Positions 8,499 to 17,323 of a stretch of DNA of 64,000 bases are shown here, in pieces. The notes beneath the pieces are model-generated. The model was given only the letters and a program-made list of their open reading frames with translations, had not been told where the DNA came from and did not search any database. This DNA comes from a virus: positions 1 through 64,000 of the IMG/VR virus record IMGVR_UViG_3300049846_000848. One strand, given 5' to 3'. Position 1 is the first letter of the stretch. Every line of letters begins with the position of its first letter. The position numbers were made by a program, and so were the translations under genes.

Positions 8499-9394
8499 TG
8501 AATACCAGAGATTTTGCAAAATCAATCCGTGAAGGAGTAAATAAAAGACTAGGTAAAGAGGCTATATTCGTAGCCGACGAGAATACCGAACTACTGCAGG
8601 TATCTGACTGGGTAGATATGCCTGACTTTTTTAAGACAGCTACCGGAGGTAAAGGTATCCCCTGCGGACACATTACCCAGGTAGTAGGAGACTCAGACAC
8701 CGGCAAGACTACTCTTGTAATGATAGCTATGAGAGAATGTCAGAAGCAGAATGGCCTAGTATTCCTTATTGACTCCGAGCATAAGTTCTCTATGGAAAGA
8801 TTCGCCTCCATGGGAGGAGATCCTACCGCGCTAGAGATCATACCATGTGAGTCATTAGAAGATGCCTGGAATGGACTAGACGCACTATTCCTACAAATTA
8901 GTGAAGTAGCCGCTAAGATGAAGGGAGAACTACCTAAGATACTCCTAGTATGGGATTCAGTAGCAGCCTCAGTAGCTGACCGTATCCTAACCGCAGATGC
9001 CGAGGATGCTCACGTAGCAGTAGAAGCTAAGATCAATAACATTCAAGTACGTAAGCTACGCCAGCAGATCAAGAGACTAAACGTAGCCGCCATGTTCATT
9101 AACCACACCTATATGTCCATGCCTAAGTTTGGTATAGCTAAAGAGATCATTAAAGGCGGAGCCGAGCTATATTACATGTCCACCCTAATAGTTAAGACTA
9201 AGCGTAAGTCATGGCTTAAGCGTACGGTAAAGGGCATAGATCAGAAATTCGGTATCGAATCCATCCTATCGGTCTTTAAAGGTCACTTCCACGGGCGTAA
9301 GAATGATATAGAATTCTTTATAGTAGATAAGAACGTCTTTACTACTAAAGAAGAACTAGAAGAGTATAAAGAATCTATTAAGGGAGAACTATGA
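8498..9394 (+). CDS. RecA/UvsX-like recombinase
   Basis: 298 residues. Walker A GDSDTGKTT lies near residue 66, FLIDSEH follows at the RecA position of the catalytic Glu, and Walker B is ILLVWDS. A segment FINHTY resembles the RecA L2-region FINQ. It is shorter than bacterial RecA (about 350 residues) and closer to phage recombinases. It would coat ssDNA and drive strand exchange for repair and recombination-dependent replication, together with the SbcC/SbcD-like nuclease encoded next. The ATG at 8498 overlaps the previous stop (TGATG). Confidence 0.85.
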   Translation: MNTRDFAKSIREGVNKRLGKEAIFVADENTELLQVSDWVDMPDFFKTATGGKGIPCGHITQVVGDSDTGKTTLVMIAMRECQKQNGLVFLIDSEHKFSMERFASMGGDPTALEIIPCESLEDAWNGLDALFLQISEVAAKMKGELPKILLVWDSVAASVADRILTADAEDAHVAVEAKINNIQVRKLRQQIKRLNVAAMFINHTYMSMPKFGIAKEIIKGGAELYYMSTLIVKTKRKSWLKRTVKGIDQKFGIESILSVFKGHFHGRKNDIEFFIVDKNVFTTKEELEEYKESIKGEL

Positions 9395-10386
9395 TCTTAA
9401 TCACAGACCTACATTACAATAGAGGTAACGTAGAGACAGTGGATAAGGTAGTCCGATATGCGTTTGAATTAGCAAGACAAAAAGGTGTGCCACTAGTATC
9501 TCTTGGAGATACGCATGATACTAAGGCTATAATGAGAGGTGAATGCGTATCAGCCCTGCTAAGCACCTGTAGAGCCTACTCAGATGTAAAGTTCTACGTA
9601 CTGATTGGAAATCATTGCTTATGGAATGTTAAAGATGATAAAAGACATTCATTAGAATTTCTAGAAGAGGTTAGCAATGTCTACGTAATGTCTAATAAGC
9701 TAGAGCCGCAATTCCGTACGTTAGGTAACGTAGGATTTATACCATATAAAGCTAACGTAGAAGAGATAGATAAAGAGTTAGAATTCTTTAGGTCTATCGG
9801 AGTAGACACCTTATTCATGCATCAAGGCATCAAGACTGCCTTTCAAAATGCAGGTAGACTAGACGAGGATGGTTACGACCCAGACAAGCTAAAAGGATTC
9901 AATGTCTTCGTAGGGCACTACCATAATCCGCACTACGTAAACGATCATATCTATTACATCGGATCAACCTTATCCCATTCTTTCGGAGAAGCTAATCAAA
10001 CTAAATCTATAGTAAGTTTAGATACTAGTACTGGGATTATGGAGCTTATCCCATCACCTGCCCCGCAGCATCGTTCATATACTATATCAGAAGATAATCT
10101 ATCTAATATCAATAACATAGATCATAAGTCAGGCGATCCAGTAAGATTAGTCCTTAAAGGTTCAAAGACTTTTATTGACTCTTTTATTAAATCTGATAAG
10201 CTTAAGGAATATGGGGAAGCAGTTAAGGTAGTTAAAGAATATACCAAGACTGAGGGGGCTATTAATCTTAACCCTAAAGCATCTAAGATAGAGATCTTCT
10301 CTAAGTTTATAGAGGGGCAGAAATTAGATGAAGCTACTAGCCAAGCCTTATTAGATAGAGTAAAAGAGGTACAGACTAGCCTATGA
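9391..10386 (+). CDS. sbcD: SbcD/Mre11-like nuclease subunit (T4 gp47-like)
   Basis: 331 residues. Metallophosphoesterase motifs in order: DLHYNRG, SLGDTHD, IGNHC, FMHQG and GHYHNP, which place the two metal ions. The third motif is GNHC rather than the common GNHD/E. With the ATPase encoded next it would form the SbcCD/gp46-gp47 end-processing complex that resects DNA ends for recombination. Start and stop overlap both neighbours as ATGA, giving a recombinase-sbcD-sbcC operon. Confidence 0.88.
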   Translation: MILITDLHYNRGNVETVDKVVRYAFELARQKGVPLVSLGDTHDTKAIMRGECVSALLSTCRAYSDVKFYVLIGNHCLWNVKDDKRHSLEFLEEVSNVYVMSNKLEPQFRTLGNVGFIPYKANVEEIDKELEFFRSIGVDTLFMHQGIKTAFQNAGRLDEDGYDPDKLKGFNVFVGHYHNPHYVNDHIYYIGSTLSHSFGEANQTKSIVSLDTSTGIMELIPSPAPQHRSYTISEDNLSNINNIDHKSGDPVRLVLKGSKTFIDSFIKSDKLKEYGEAVKVVKEYTKTEGAINLNPKASKIEIFSKFIEGQKLDEATSQALLDRVKEVQTSL

Positions 10387-12296
10387 AATTCTCTAAGCTA
10401 TATATTCGTAACTTTAGATCTATTCAATCACATCTATATACTTTCGATCATAGTGGACTATGTGGCATCATAGGATCTAATGGAGTAGGTAAGTCCTCGT
10501 TATTATTAGCTTTAGTTTATAATTTATTTGGAAGAATATCTAAAGACGTAAAGCTATCGGAGGTAGTTAACTGGGATTCTAAAGGAGATTTATTAACTCA
10601 ATTAGAATTTACTAATAATGGCAGCAGCTATACCATTATACGTACCGTAGACTCTACCGAGTATGGTACTGATTTAATCATTATAAAAGACGGTCAACGT
10701 ATTAGAGGAGCTAATAAGACTGAAACTCAGACAATTCTAGAAGAACAAATACTAGGGATGAATTTCGATACCTTCTGCAGCTCAGTGTATTTCAACATAC
10801 AGTCAGCAGCTGGCTCCATACTGTATGCTACCGAGGCTAATCGCCGTAAAGCTTTTAATGAAATCACAGGCTTAGACTACTATGATAAGTTCTTTGCTAA
10901 AGTAAAAGATAAATGTAAGGAATTAAAGGAGACGCTACAATCGGCTAAGATTAGATTAGATGAGGTATCCAGGTCAGTAGAATCCGATGGGACTGTAGCG
11001 CTAGCAGCTAAGGTTAAAACTTGGCAAGATGAACATGAGGCTAAGATATCAGAACTAACTATTAAGGATTCTAAATATAGCTTAGAGGTTAACCAGAAAG
11101 TATTAGAGATGGATAAGAAGATGGATCAGCTACGAGCTGCTATCCAAGATCTAGAAAATCTATTAAGTAAAGAGGATAATGCTAGTAAAGATGCCGCAAT
11201 AGTATCAGCTGAGATTAGTATATTATCTGAAGAGATTAGTGATTACTATAAGAAGATGCCAGAATTAGAAGTATTAAATTCTAAGACAGGTGAGTTGATT
11301 ACTAGTTTAAATGCCTATAAAAATAGATTAGCTAACCTAGATTCGGAGGTGAATAGTAATTGTGACGAATGTGGCCAACTAATAACTAGGGAAGGATTAG
11401 ACCATATCAGGTCTTATTTAAACAATAAAACAACCGTAATCAAACAAGCTGGAGCCCCACTATATGAACGAGCCACCGAGATAAAGAAAGAGTTAGATGC
11501 TATGGGTTCTATAGAAGATAAAGAATCTAAACTAAAAGAGCTTAAAGCTAAGTTAAATAGTCATAAGGCATCTAATAAAGCTCCAATGCTTAAAGCATCT
11601 ATAGAGGCTAATAAGAATAGTTTATCCAATCTAGTACAACGAAAGGCAGAGGTTAAAGCTACTCCCAGTCCGTATAAAGCCGAGTTAGATGTATTATCTA
11701 ATCAGACTAATCCTTACACTGAATTATTAGAGAAACAAAGAGAACAGTATATAAAGCTATTAGAACGTAAACAAGCTGCTACTACTATTCTAGTAGACAT
11801 ACAGACTGATCTAGCTTATTGGGAACGCTTAAAAGATTATGAGAAAGAACTAAAGCTATACTTAGTCCAAGATACTGTAACCAGCATTAATTACTATTTA
11901 GCGTCATTCCTAGATACTCTAGGGGACGGGGTCATAAAGTGTGAGTTTATAATCAATGAAGGATCTAACATAACCATAGATATAGCAGTTAGAGGTAATG
12001 CTACCTCATTCTTCTCGTTATCCCTGGGCCAACAAGCCATCGCACGATTCTGCACTCAACTAGCTTTTTTTAAGCATATTCAGGAATCTCTAGGACTTAA
12101 CTTCCCTTTCTTATTCTTAGACGAGGGATTAGATGGGATGGATGAAACTAATAAAGCTAAAGCCGCAGACCTTATTCGTAATGTTTTCAATAACTTAGAA
12201 TGCGTTTATATTATTGACCACGATAAACCATTCCTATCTAAACTAGATACTTACATTGAAGTAGAGGCAGATAATGGTATTACCAAATTCTTATAA
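10383..12296 (+). CDS. sbcC: SbcC/Rad50-like ATPase subunit (T4 gp46-like)
   Basis: 637 residues. Walker A GSNGVGKSS near residue 34, two long coiled-coil arms around a zinc-hook CDEC near residue 325, an ABC signature SLSLGQQAIARF and Walker B FLFLDEGLDGMD near the C-terminus. The arms are short compared with cellular SbcC (about 1050 residues) and match phage gp46 size. It powers and gates the SbcD nuclease. The 3' end overlaps the resolvase gene by 23 bases. Confidence 0.9.
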   Translation: MKFSKLYIRNFRSIQSHLYTFDHSGLCGIIGSNGVGKSSLLLALVYNLFGRISKDVKLSEVVNWDSKGDLLTQLEFTNNGSSYTIIRTVDSTEYGTDLIIIKDGQRIRGANKTETQTILEEQILGMNFDTFCSSVYFNIQSAAGSILYATEANRRKAFNEITGLDYYDKFFAKVKDKCKELKETLQSAKIRLDEVSRSVESDGTVALAAKVKTWQDEHEAKISELTIKDSKYSLEVNQKVLEMDKKMDQLRAAIQDLENLLSKEDNASKDAAIVSAEISILSEEISDYYKKMPELEVLNSKTGELITSLNAYKNRLANLDSEVNSNCDECGQLITREGLDHIRSYLNNKTTVIKQAGAPLYERATEIKKELDAMGSIEDKESKLKELKAKLNSHKASNKAPMLKASIEANKNSLSNLVQRKAEVKATPSPYKAELDVLSNQTNPYTELLEKQREQYIKLLERKQAATTILVDIQTDLAYWERLKDYEKELKLYLVQDTVTSINYYLASFLDTLGDGVIKCEFIINEGSNITIDIAVRGNATSFFSLSLGQQAIARFCTQLAFFKHIQESLGLNFPFLFLDEGLDGMDETNKAKAADLIRNVFNNLECVYIIDHDKPFLSKLDTYIEVEADNGITKFL

Positions 12297-12870
12297 GCTA
12301 TTAGCCCTAGATATCAGTACTAATACTGGGTGGGCGCTATTTGATTCTAACCCCACCTCATTGGTAGCTCACGGACTACTAGAAGTATCTGTAGAAGACT
12401 TCAATGTAAACAATAAACCAGAGACTAGGTCAATATATCCACGTAATATAAAAGACGCCGCAGATGCTATGGCTCTACAGATATACAATCTATGCAGGGG
12501 GTATGAGCCCTCTATTATAGTCATAGAGAATACAGTCAGAGGACGTAACCGTAACACCCAGAGATTATTAGAGTGGATACATAAATCAGTCTATGACCTA
12601 CTCGGCTCCGAGTTCCGGGTCCTGTACCTAGACCCATCGCAATGGCGTAAGATTCTAGAACTAAGATTATCGAAAGACGATAAAGATCATAACGCACAAG
12701 TTAAGAAGGGGGCTACTAGAGGTAAGTTAACTCAGAAGCACTTGTCAGTTAGGCGAGTTAATGATAAATATAATCTAATGCTTAAATTGCAAGACAATGA
12801 TATAGCAGATGCGATTAACTTAGGTGAAGCCGCAGTATCAGTATTTAATAAACTAACCCAAGGAGAATAA
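12274..12870 (+). CDS. RuvC-like Holliday junction resolvase
   Basis: 198 residues with an RNase H fold: LALDISTNTGWA near residue 11 (first Asp), IVIENTVRG (Glu, strand 4) and a C-terminal DNDIADAINLGEAA segment with the last acidic residues. RuvC-type enzymes cut four-way junctions before packaging. A GAGG site inside the end of the sbcC-like gene supports the ATG at 12274. Its place after the recombinase and SbcCD genes fits branch resolution. Confidence 0.8.
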   Translation: MVLPNSYKLLALDISTNTGWALFDSNPTSLVAHGLLEVSVEDFNVNNKPETRSIYPRNIKDAADAMALQIYNLCRGYEPSIIVIENTVRGRNRNTQRLLEWIHKSVYDLLGSEFRVLYLDPSQWRKILELRLSKDDKDHNAQVKKGATRGKLTQKHLSVRRVNDKYNLMLKLQDNDIADAINLGEAAVSVFNKLTQGE

Positions 12871-12871
12871 C

Positions 12872-13222
12872 ATGGGCGCTTTTGGACCGAACATTCATCA
12901 ACTAGACGCACGATCAAAGAAACTAGAGAAACTAGCTGAAAGATTCCAGCAGTTTGATTCATTCCTATTCCAGACTATGCGTAAGCAAGATCAGATCCTG
13001 GCTATGCATGATTCAGTACTAAACTCTCTTAAGACTAACCTAATTAATAAGGGGGTAATTACTGAGGAAGAATATACTAAGATCTTCGAGGAATCTAAGG
13101 CCAGCGTAAAGCAACGGTCAGAGGACGTACTAAAACAGATTCAAGAAGCTAATAAGCCTACAGAGGAAGTGAAGACAGAGGCTAAGGCAGAAGTTACGGA
13201 GTCTACTGAATCACAAGGATAA
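12872..13222 (+). CDS. Hypothetical helical protein with acidic tail
   Basis: 116 residues: a helical body, then a Glu/Lys/Ala/Thr-rich low-complexity tail from about residue 85. AGGAG precedes the ATG, two bases after the resolvase stop. No known family recognised. Confidence 0.7.
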   Translation: MGAFGPNIHQLDARSKKLEKLAERFQQFDSFLFQTMRKQDQILAMHDSVLNSLKTNLINKGVITEEEYTKIFEESKASVKQRSEDVLKQIQEANKPTEEVKTEAKAEVTESTESQG

Positions 13223-13226
13223 GTCT

Positions 13227-14579
13227 ATGACCAAAGCTAGATACGTAGTTACTTCTATTATACCTGGGGCTAGTTTAAATTCTGAATTTATCAGAGCATT
13301 AAACACCTACTGTAAGGTTAATAACGCTAAACTTAAAGTACTAGAATGTGATTACAACTATATAGACGATATTACCGATAATGGATATAACGAAGCAGTT
13401 AAACAAGAATTAGCTGAATTCTTAATAGCTGGTGGTTATATATTCAATAACTCGTTAAGGGCGTCTACCTTTAAGTCTAAAGTTAATATCATTGACCCGT
13501 TAGCTTCAATGGAAGCCTTAGTATCTAGCGAAGGTAATCTAATCGTACCATTTCCTAGACATCGCTTTAAATCAGTAGCCAGAAGCCTAAAGCACTCGGC
13601 TACACCTAGAGGTATCTGGTGTACCGGAACTATATCAGAACCCTATTACAAATCATCTAAGTCAGGCAGGATCGCGGAATGCTACCATACCTTAGGTGCT
13701 CTTTCAATAGAAATAGAGAACGAGGATATATTTCATATTCGCCAACTACAATTCGATGGGCAGGGCTTCTATGATCTAGATACGTACTACACTAAAGATG
13801 GTCATACAAAGACAGAAGACGCAGTATTGGGTATATCTCTAGGGGATCTTCATCCTCCATTCCTAAATGATTTCATAATGACTCAATCAATTTCTTTACT
13901 GAAAGAACTTAAACCACTACACGTCATATACCACGACACCTTCGATGCCTGTACCATCTCACACCATGTAGAGAATAAGAAGATAACTAAGTCATTAATT
14001 TTAAATGAGGTTGATTCATTACAGGGAGAGTTGAAGTTAACAGCTTCCATCTTGAATAGCTATCAAGCTGCGGCACCTAACGCCGAACACCATATAGTAA
14101 AGTCTAATCATGACGAACATCTTGATCGTTACTTAGATGAGTTTAGATTCAAAGAAGATACGCTTAACTTAAAGTTAGCTCTAGAATTAGCTTTACAATT
14201 AGTTAAATATAAGCAAGCAGATGCTACCCAGGGGCCATTAGAGTATGGCTTAAAGAAGTTCGAGAAGCTAGATAAGTTTATATTCCATGAGAGAGATAGT
14301 AAGTTAGCATTAGCCGGTATAGAAGTACTTAACCATGGGGATCATTCAGCTAATGGAGCTAAGTCTAATACTAAGCAAAACGGCTTAGCCTTTACAGGTA
14401 AACTAGTTACCGGGCATACACATGCACCTGAGATAGGTCCCTACAATAACTTTGTAAACGGTACCAGCACCCATCTGTCACTAGAATATACTAATGATAG
14501 CGGTACTAGCAGCTGGCTAAATACCCATACTCTCATATATAAGAATGGGACAATGACTCATTATCACATCATACCGTAG
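13227..14579 (+). CDS. Calcineurin-like metallophosphoesterase, possibly a T5 A1-like nuclease
   Basis: 450 residues. The C-terminal half carries phosphoesterase motifs: LGDLHPP, YHDTFDA, KSNHDEHL, NHGDHSANG and TGHTHAPE. The N-terminal ~200 residues have no motif I know. The size and motif order resemble the T5 pre-early protein A1, a metal-dependent nuclease linked to host DNA degradation. It closes the recombination operon. The phosphoesterase fold is well supported; the A1 link is from memory and uncertain. Confidence 0.65.
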   Translation: MTKARYVVTSIIPGASLNSEFIRALNTYCKVNNAKLKVLECDYNYIDDITDNGYNEAVKQELAEFLIAGGYIFNNSLRASTFKSKVNIIDPLASMEALVSSEGNLIVPFPRHRFKSVARSLKHSATPRGIWCTGTISEPYYKSSKSGRIAECYHTLGALSIEIENEDIFHIRQLQFDGQGFYDLDTYYTKDGHTKTEDAVLGISLGDLHPPFLNDFIMTQSISLLKELKPLHVIYHDTFDACTISHHVENKKITKSLILNEVDSLQGELKLTASILNSYQAAAPNAEHHIVKSNHDEHLDRYLDEFRFKEDTLNLKLALELALQLVKYKQADATQGPLEYGLKKFEKLDKFIFHERDSKLALAGIEVLNHGDHSANGAKSNTKQNGLAFTGKLVTGHTHAPEIGPYNNFVNGTSTHLSLEYTNDSGTSSWLNTHTLIYKNGTMTHYHIIP

Positions 14580-14583
14580 TACC

Positions 14584-14593
14584 CGTATAATTA
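14584..14593 (+). promoter_or_regulatory. Late promoter motif CGTATAATTA (site 1)
   Basis: Exact copy of the 10-base motif found nine times on the + strand. Its TATAAT (14586-14591) ends 6 bases before the ATG at 14598, so transcription would start at or next to that ATG. Confidence 0.6.
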
Positions 14594-14597
14594 CATT

Positions 14598-14777
14598 ATG
14601 GGTCAAGCGAAAGAAAGTAAGCCTATTACTATATCAGAACATGAGCTTACCGTCTTAGTTGACACCGTTAATACTACGTTACTAGAACTTATAAGGATAA
14701 GATCTCAATTAAAGAAGTTATTAAATGAATCGCAAGCAGACCGCCCTAACCTTAGAGTGCTCCCTACAGATAGTTGA
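14598..14777 (+). CDS. Small protein, probably translated from a leaderless transcript
   Basis: 59 residues, helical, no known family. The ATG lies 6 bases after the -10 element of a late promoter motif and has no ribosome binding site. It overlaps the next small reading frame by 53 bases. Its reality rests mainly on promoter placement. Confidence 0.5.
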   Translation: MGQAKESKPITISEHELTVLVDTVNTTLLELIRIRSQLKKLLNESQADRPNLRVLPTDS

Positions 14778-14907
14778 ATTTAGACTACATACGTTACGAT
14801 CTAGTCCCTATATATCATTATCCTACTATCGTCATCTCCTACAGCTAAAGAAGTCATTACTACTAGAATTAGTAGCCCTACGTAAAATCAGTTATTTACG
14901 CGCCTAA
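14725..14907 (+). CDS. Small basic helical protein
   Basis: 60 residues, Leu/Arg/Ser-rich, starting inside the preceding small gene in another frame. No clear ribosome binding site; GAAGTT lies upstream. It could be translated by coupling or could be a chance frame. Confidence 0.4.
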   Translation: MNRKQTALTLECSLQIVEFRLHTLRSSPYISLSYYRHLLQLKKSLLLELVALRKISYLRA

Positions 14908-14917
14908 ACCAATTTAA

Positions 14918-14947
14918 TTGACACTACCCAAGATTCTATGATATTAT
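14918..14947 (+). promoter_or_regulatory. Sigma70-type promoter for the transglycosylase gene
   Basis: TTGACA (14918-14923), 18-base spacer, TATTAT (14942-14947). The ATG at 14955 starts 8 bases after the -10 element, i.e. at the expected transcription start. Confidence 0.65.
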
Positions 14948-14954
14948 ATCTAGC

Positions 14955-15458
14955 ATGGTAGTCTTATTACTATTATTATCATTTAGTACCTTTGCCGATG
15001 ATCTATTAAGTGCCCATATCGCAAAGAATAACCCTAAGCTAGATAAAGTCTATATTAACAGACTAGCTAAAGCTATTAAGGTGTCTAGTAATAGACATGG
15101 GATAGATGCTAAGATCTACTCAGCTATGTTAATGCAAGAATCTGGCTATAGGATGGGAGTTCATAACTGCTATAAAATACCAGCCGATTCTAAGGCACTT
15201 AAACTAAATCACTGCGAAGACTTCTCTATATCTATGATTAATAGAAAGACGATAGAGGCTTATGGCTTTAACAAGCAGCGACTTATCACCAGTCTAGAAT
15301 ACGCCGTAGATTGTGGGGCTATAGTTTTAAAGGATCTAAAGAAGCGCTATGGACATGACTCAGATTATTGGGTACGATATAACGTAGGCACTAGACCTAA
15401 ACACAAGATTCCTACTATATGGAATGATTATAAGGTAGCGGTATTAAGATGGCTCTGA
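14955..15458 (+). CDS. Exported lytic transglycosylase (SLT fold)
   Basis: 167 residues. A signal peptide (MVVLLLLLSFSTFA, cleavage before DD) is followed by a goose-lysozyme-like SLT domain with catalytic Glu in MLMQESGYR (near residue 57) and a C-terminal YNVGTRP segment as in SLT enzymes. It would cleave peptidoglycan in the periplasm for lysis, or for entry if packaged. The gene has no ribosome binding site and its ATG lies at the predicted transcription start. Starting at a later Met would remove the signal peptide and part of the domain, so I keep 14955. Confidence 0.8.
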   Translation: MVVLLLLLSFSTFADDLLSAHIAKNNPKLDKVYINRLAKAIKVSSNRHGIDAKIYSAMLMQESGYRMGVHNCYKIPADSKALKLNHCEDFSISMINRKTIEAYGFNKQRLITSLEYAVDCGAIVLKDLKKRYGHDSDYWVRYNVGTRPKHKIPTIWNDYKVAVLRWL

Positions 15459-15637
15459 CCGACATTAAAAGAGAAGAGTTAAAACTAGTGCTGAATAAGC
15501 TAGCTGAGAAAGTAAAAGACGCTGCTGCAAAGATAGGTAAATTATATAACGTAGGTATAAAGATAAATATAGTATGGGAATGGGAAGACTTAGATGAATC
15601 AACCACAAGAAGTACTGAGTCAAATCTTAGAGACTAA
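15449..15637 (+). CDS. Small hypothetical protein
   Basis: 62 residues: a Lys-rich amphipathic helix, then a short beta-like segment. It overlaps the transglycosylase end by 10 bases and the protease start by 44. It may be coupled to the lysis gene; no function is visible. Confidence 0.5.
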   Translation: MALTDIKREELKLVLNKLAEKVKDAAAKIGKLYNVGIKINIVWEWEDLDESTTRSTESNLRD

Positions 15638-16151
15638 GATAGACATTCAGCTACGACGAATATATCTAGTAGGAGAGATAGGCGAAAGTAGCGCCTTCCT
15701 AGTTGAATCTGGACTAACTCTATTAGAGTCTATAGATCCGGTAGCTCCGATAACTATATGGATATGTTCTGAGGGTGGGGATATTAATGCTGGCTATGCT
15801 ATTATAGATTCTATAATAAGCCGAGAGATAGAAATAAATACTCATTGTTTCGGTAATGCTTTCAGTATGGCTGCCTGGATATTGGCGGTAGGTGACAATA
15901 GAAGTATGACTGCTCACTCCTTCGCAATGATACACGAGGGGCAGTTTAGCTTCTCTGACGAGACTATGAGCCATACTAAACTTGAGCAGTACCGTAAATT
16001 TCATAAAGAACTGGAACGTCAAGGATGGAAGATACTAGGAGAACGCACCAAGCGTACTGCCGGATGGTGGAAAAAGAAATGTGAATCAGGGGAACTGTTC
16101 CTCTCTGCTGTAAAGTCAAGGTCATTAGGTTTAATAGATAGAATAACGTAA
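15594..16151 (+). CDS. clpP: ClpP-like serine protease
   Basis: 185 residues matching the ClpP/crotonase fold: ICSEGGDINAGYAI, then FGNAFSMAAW with the nucleophile Ser, then MTAHSFAMIHEGQ with the catalytic His, and the C-terminal SLGLIDRI typical of ClpP. The usual GxASMA nucleophile loop is GNAFSMAA here. Phage ClpP-like enzymes can act as head maturation proteases or modify host proteolysis. This phage also has a separate S78-type prohead protease, so a host-directed or regulatory role is possible. It lies directly before the sigma factor gene. Confidence 0.8.
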   Translation: MNQPQEVLSQILETKIDIQLRRIYLVGEIGESSAFLVESGLTLLESIDPVAPITIWICSEGGDINAGYAIIDSIISREIEINTHCFGNAFSMAAWILAVGDNRSMTAHSFAMIHEGQFSFSDETMSHTKLEQYRKFHKELERQGWKILGERTKRTAGWWKKKCESGELFLSAVKSRSLGLIDRIT

Positions 16152-16166
16152 TCTAAGGATAGGTTT

Positions 16167-16757
16167 ATGAAGTCCAGGAAGGACCCCCCACCATCGTACT
16201 ATATACGGAAGTTAAACTTTCTCTATAAGAGGTATAGAATTTTATTTAAAAGTTATTTCGGATGGACTTATGAAGATTTCGTATCTGAATTAACTGCAGT
16301 CTATTATAAAGCTAGAGGTAAGTGGAACCCAGATAAATCCCAGCTCACCACCTTCATCATCAACTGTATGACCAACTTCATACTAGATAAATATAGGGAT
16401 ACTACCTGGCAGAAGAGGGCACCGTTTGTATCATTTGAACCTACTACAGAAGAAAGCTATAATAACTATGAGTCCACCATTAAAAGTAAGGATGGTCAAT
16501 TGGAAGCTTTAGTAGCCTATAACGATCCAGAATCTAATATTCTAGCTAAGGAAGAGATCACTGAAAGACTAGCACTAGTATCAGGTGAAGAGCGAGAGAT
16601 ACTAACCTTATTGATTCATGAAGAGGCTACCGCATTAGAGATAGCCTTATATCTTGATAAGACCGAGCAAGAGGTCATAGATATAATGTCTCGTATGGAG
16701 AAAAAGTTAATGCGAAAGGAGGCTCATGGAAAAAGAAGCGTTAAGACAATTAATTAG
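16167..16757 (+). CDS. Phage sigma factor, probable late sigma (T4 gp55-like role)
   Basis: 196 residues. Residues 29-75 match sigma region 2: YEDFVSELTAVYYKARGKW then TFIINCMTNFILDKYRD, the core-binding and -10 part. Residues 130-180 match region 4: LVSGEEREILTLL, then a helix-turn-helix ALEIALYLDKTEQEVIDIM. It resembles a two-domain (ECF-size) sigma factor. It sits just before the terminase and head genes, and the conserved CGTATAATTA motif occurs upstream of late genes, so it probably directs host RNA polymerase to late promoters. The family call is good; the motif pairing is inference. Confidence 0.72.
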   Translation: MKSRKDPPPSYYIRKLNFLYKRYRILFKSYFGWTYEDFVSELTAVYYKARGKWNPDKSQLTTFIINCMTNFILDKYRDTTWQKRAPFVSFEPTTEESYNNYESTIKSKDGQLEALVAYNDPESNILAKEEITERLALVSGEEREILTLLIHEEATALEIALYLDKTEQEVIDIMSRMEKKLMRKEAHGKRSVKTIN

Positions 16758-16986
16758 AGAAGAGCTAAACAAGCTTATTCTAGAAGACTTTCCTATTAAG
16801 CTTAGTAAGATAACATTAGAGCCTAATGAGTTCCTAATAGTTAAAGTTGAAGGAGAATTAGACAATACATTCTACAAAAATACTCAGGCTGTACTAGCCG
16901 AATATTTCGGAAAGAGAGCTTTAGTTATGGGATCTACTAAACAATATCACATAGAGATAGTTAAAGGAGTTACTAAAAATGACTAA
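16726..16986 (+). CDS. Small hypothetical protein
   Basis: 86 residues, an N-terminal helix and an alpha/beta remainder, no motif. A strong AAAGGAGG site precedes the ATG, which lies inside the sigma gene (32-base overlap). It ends inside the start of the next gene, so expression is coupled to the sigma/terminase operon. Confidence 0.65.
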   Translation: MEKEALRQLIREELNKLILEDFPIKLSKITLEPNEFLIVKVEGELDNTFYKNTQAVLAEYFGKRALVMGSTKQYHIEIVKGVTKND

Positions 16987-17323
16987 GTTAGCTAAAGTCT
17001 TCGAGCAAGGTGACTACTCAGTAATAGTATCTCGGGACGGTGCTCAAGCCATGATAGTACAATTGGTAAAGACCACTACTGTACGCTACCGGGAACTAGA
17101 TGGGTCAGAGACTTCCAGACCTACCCAGCAGGCTATTGAGACAATAAGCGTATATTTAGAAGATAAGAAGGGTGAGGTACGAAATTACGATGAGTTAGAC
17201 AAAGAGTTAGAGACTAGAATCTCTGAACTATCCAGAAGAGCGAAATCTATGGCCACGAAAGAGGCATTAGGTAACAATCTTCTAAATAAGGTAACAAGAA
17301 AATATGACGGATCAGACAAATAA
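16979..17323 (+). CDS. Hypothetical protein
   Basis: 114 residues; a beta-rich N-terminal half, then a charged helix. No family recognised. It overlaps both neighbours (8 and 20 bases) and lies directly before the terminase genes. Confidence 0.65.
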   Translation: MTKLAKVFEQGDYSVIVSRDGAQAMIVQLVKTTTVRYRELDGSETSRPTQQAIETISVYLEDKKGEVRNYDELDKELETRISELSRRAKSMATKEALGNNLLNKVTRKYDGSDK

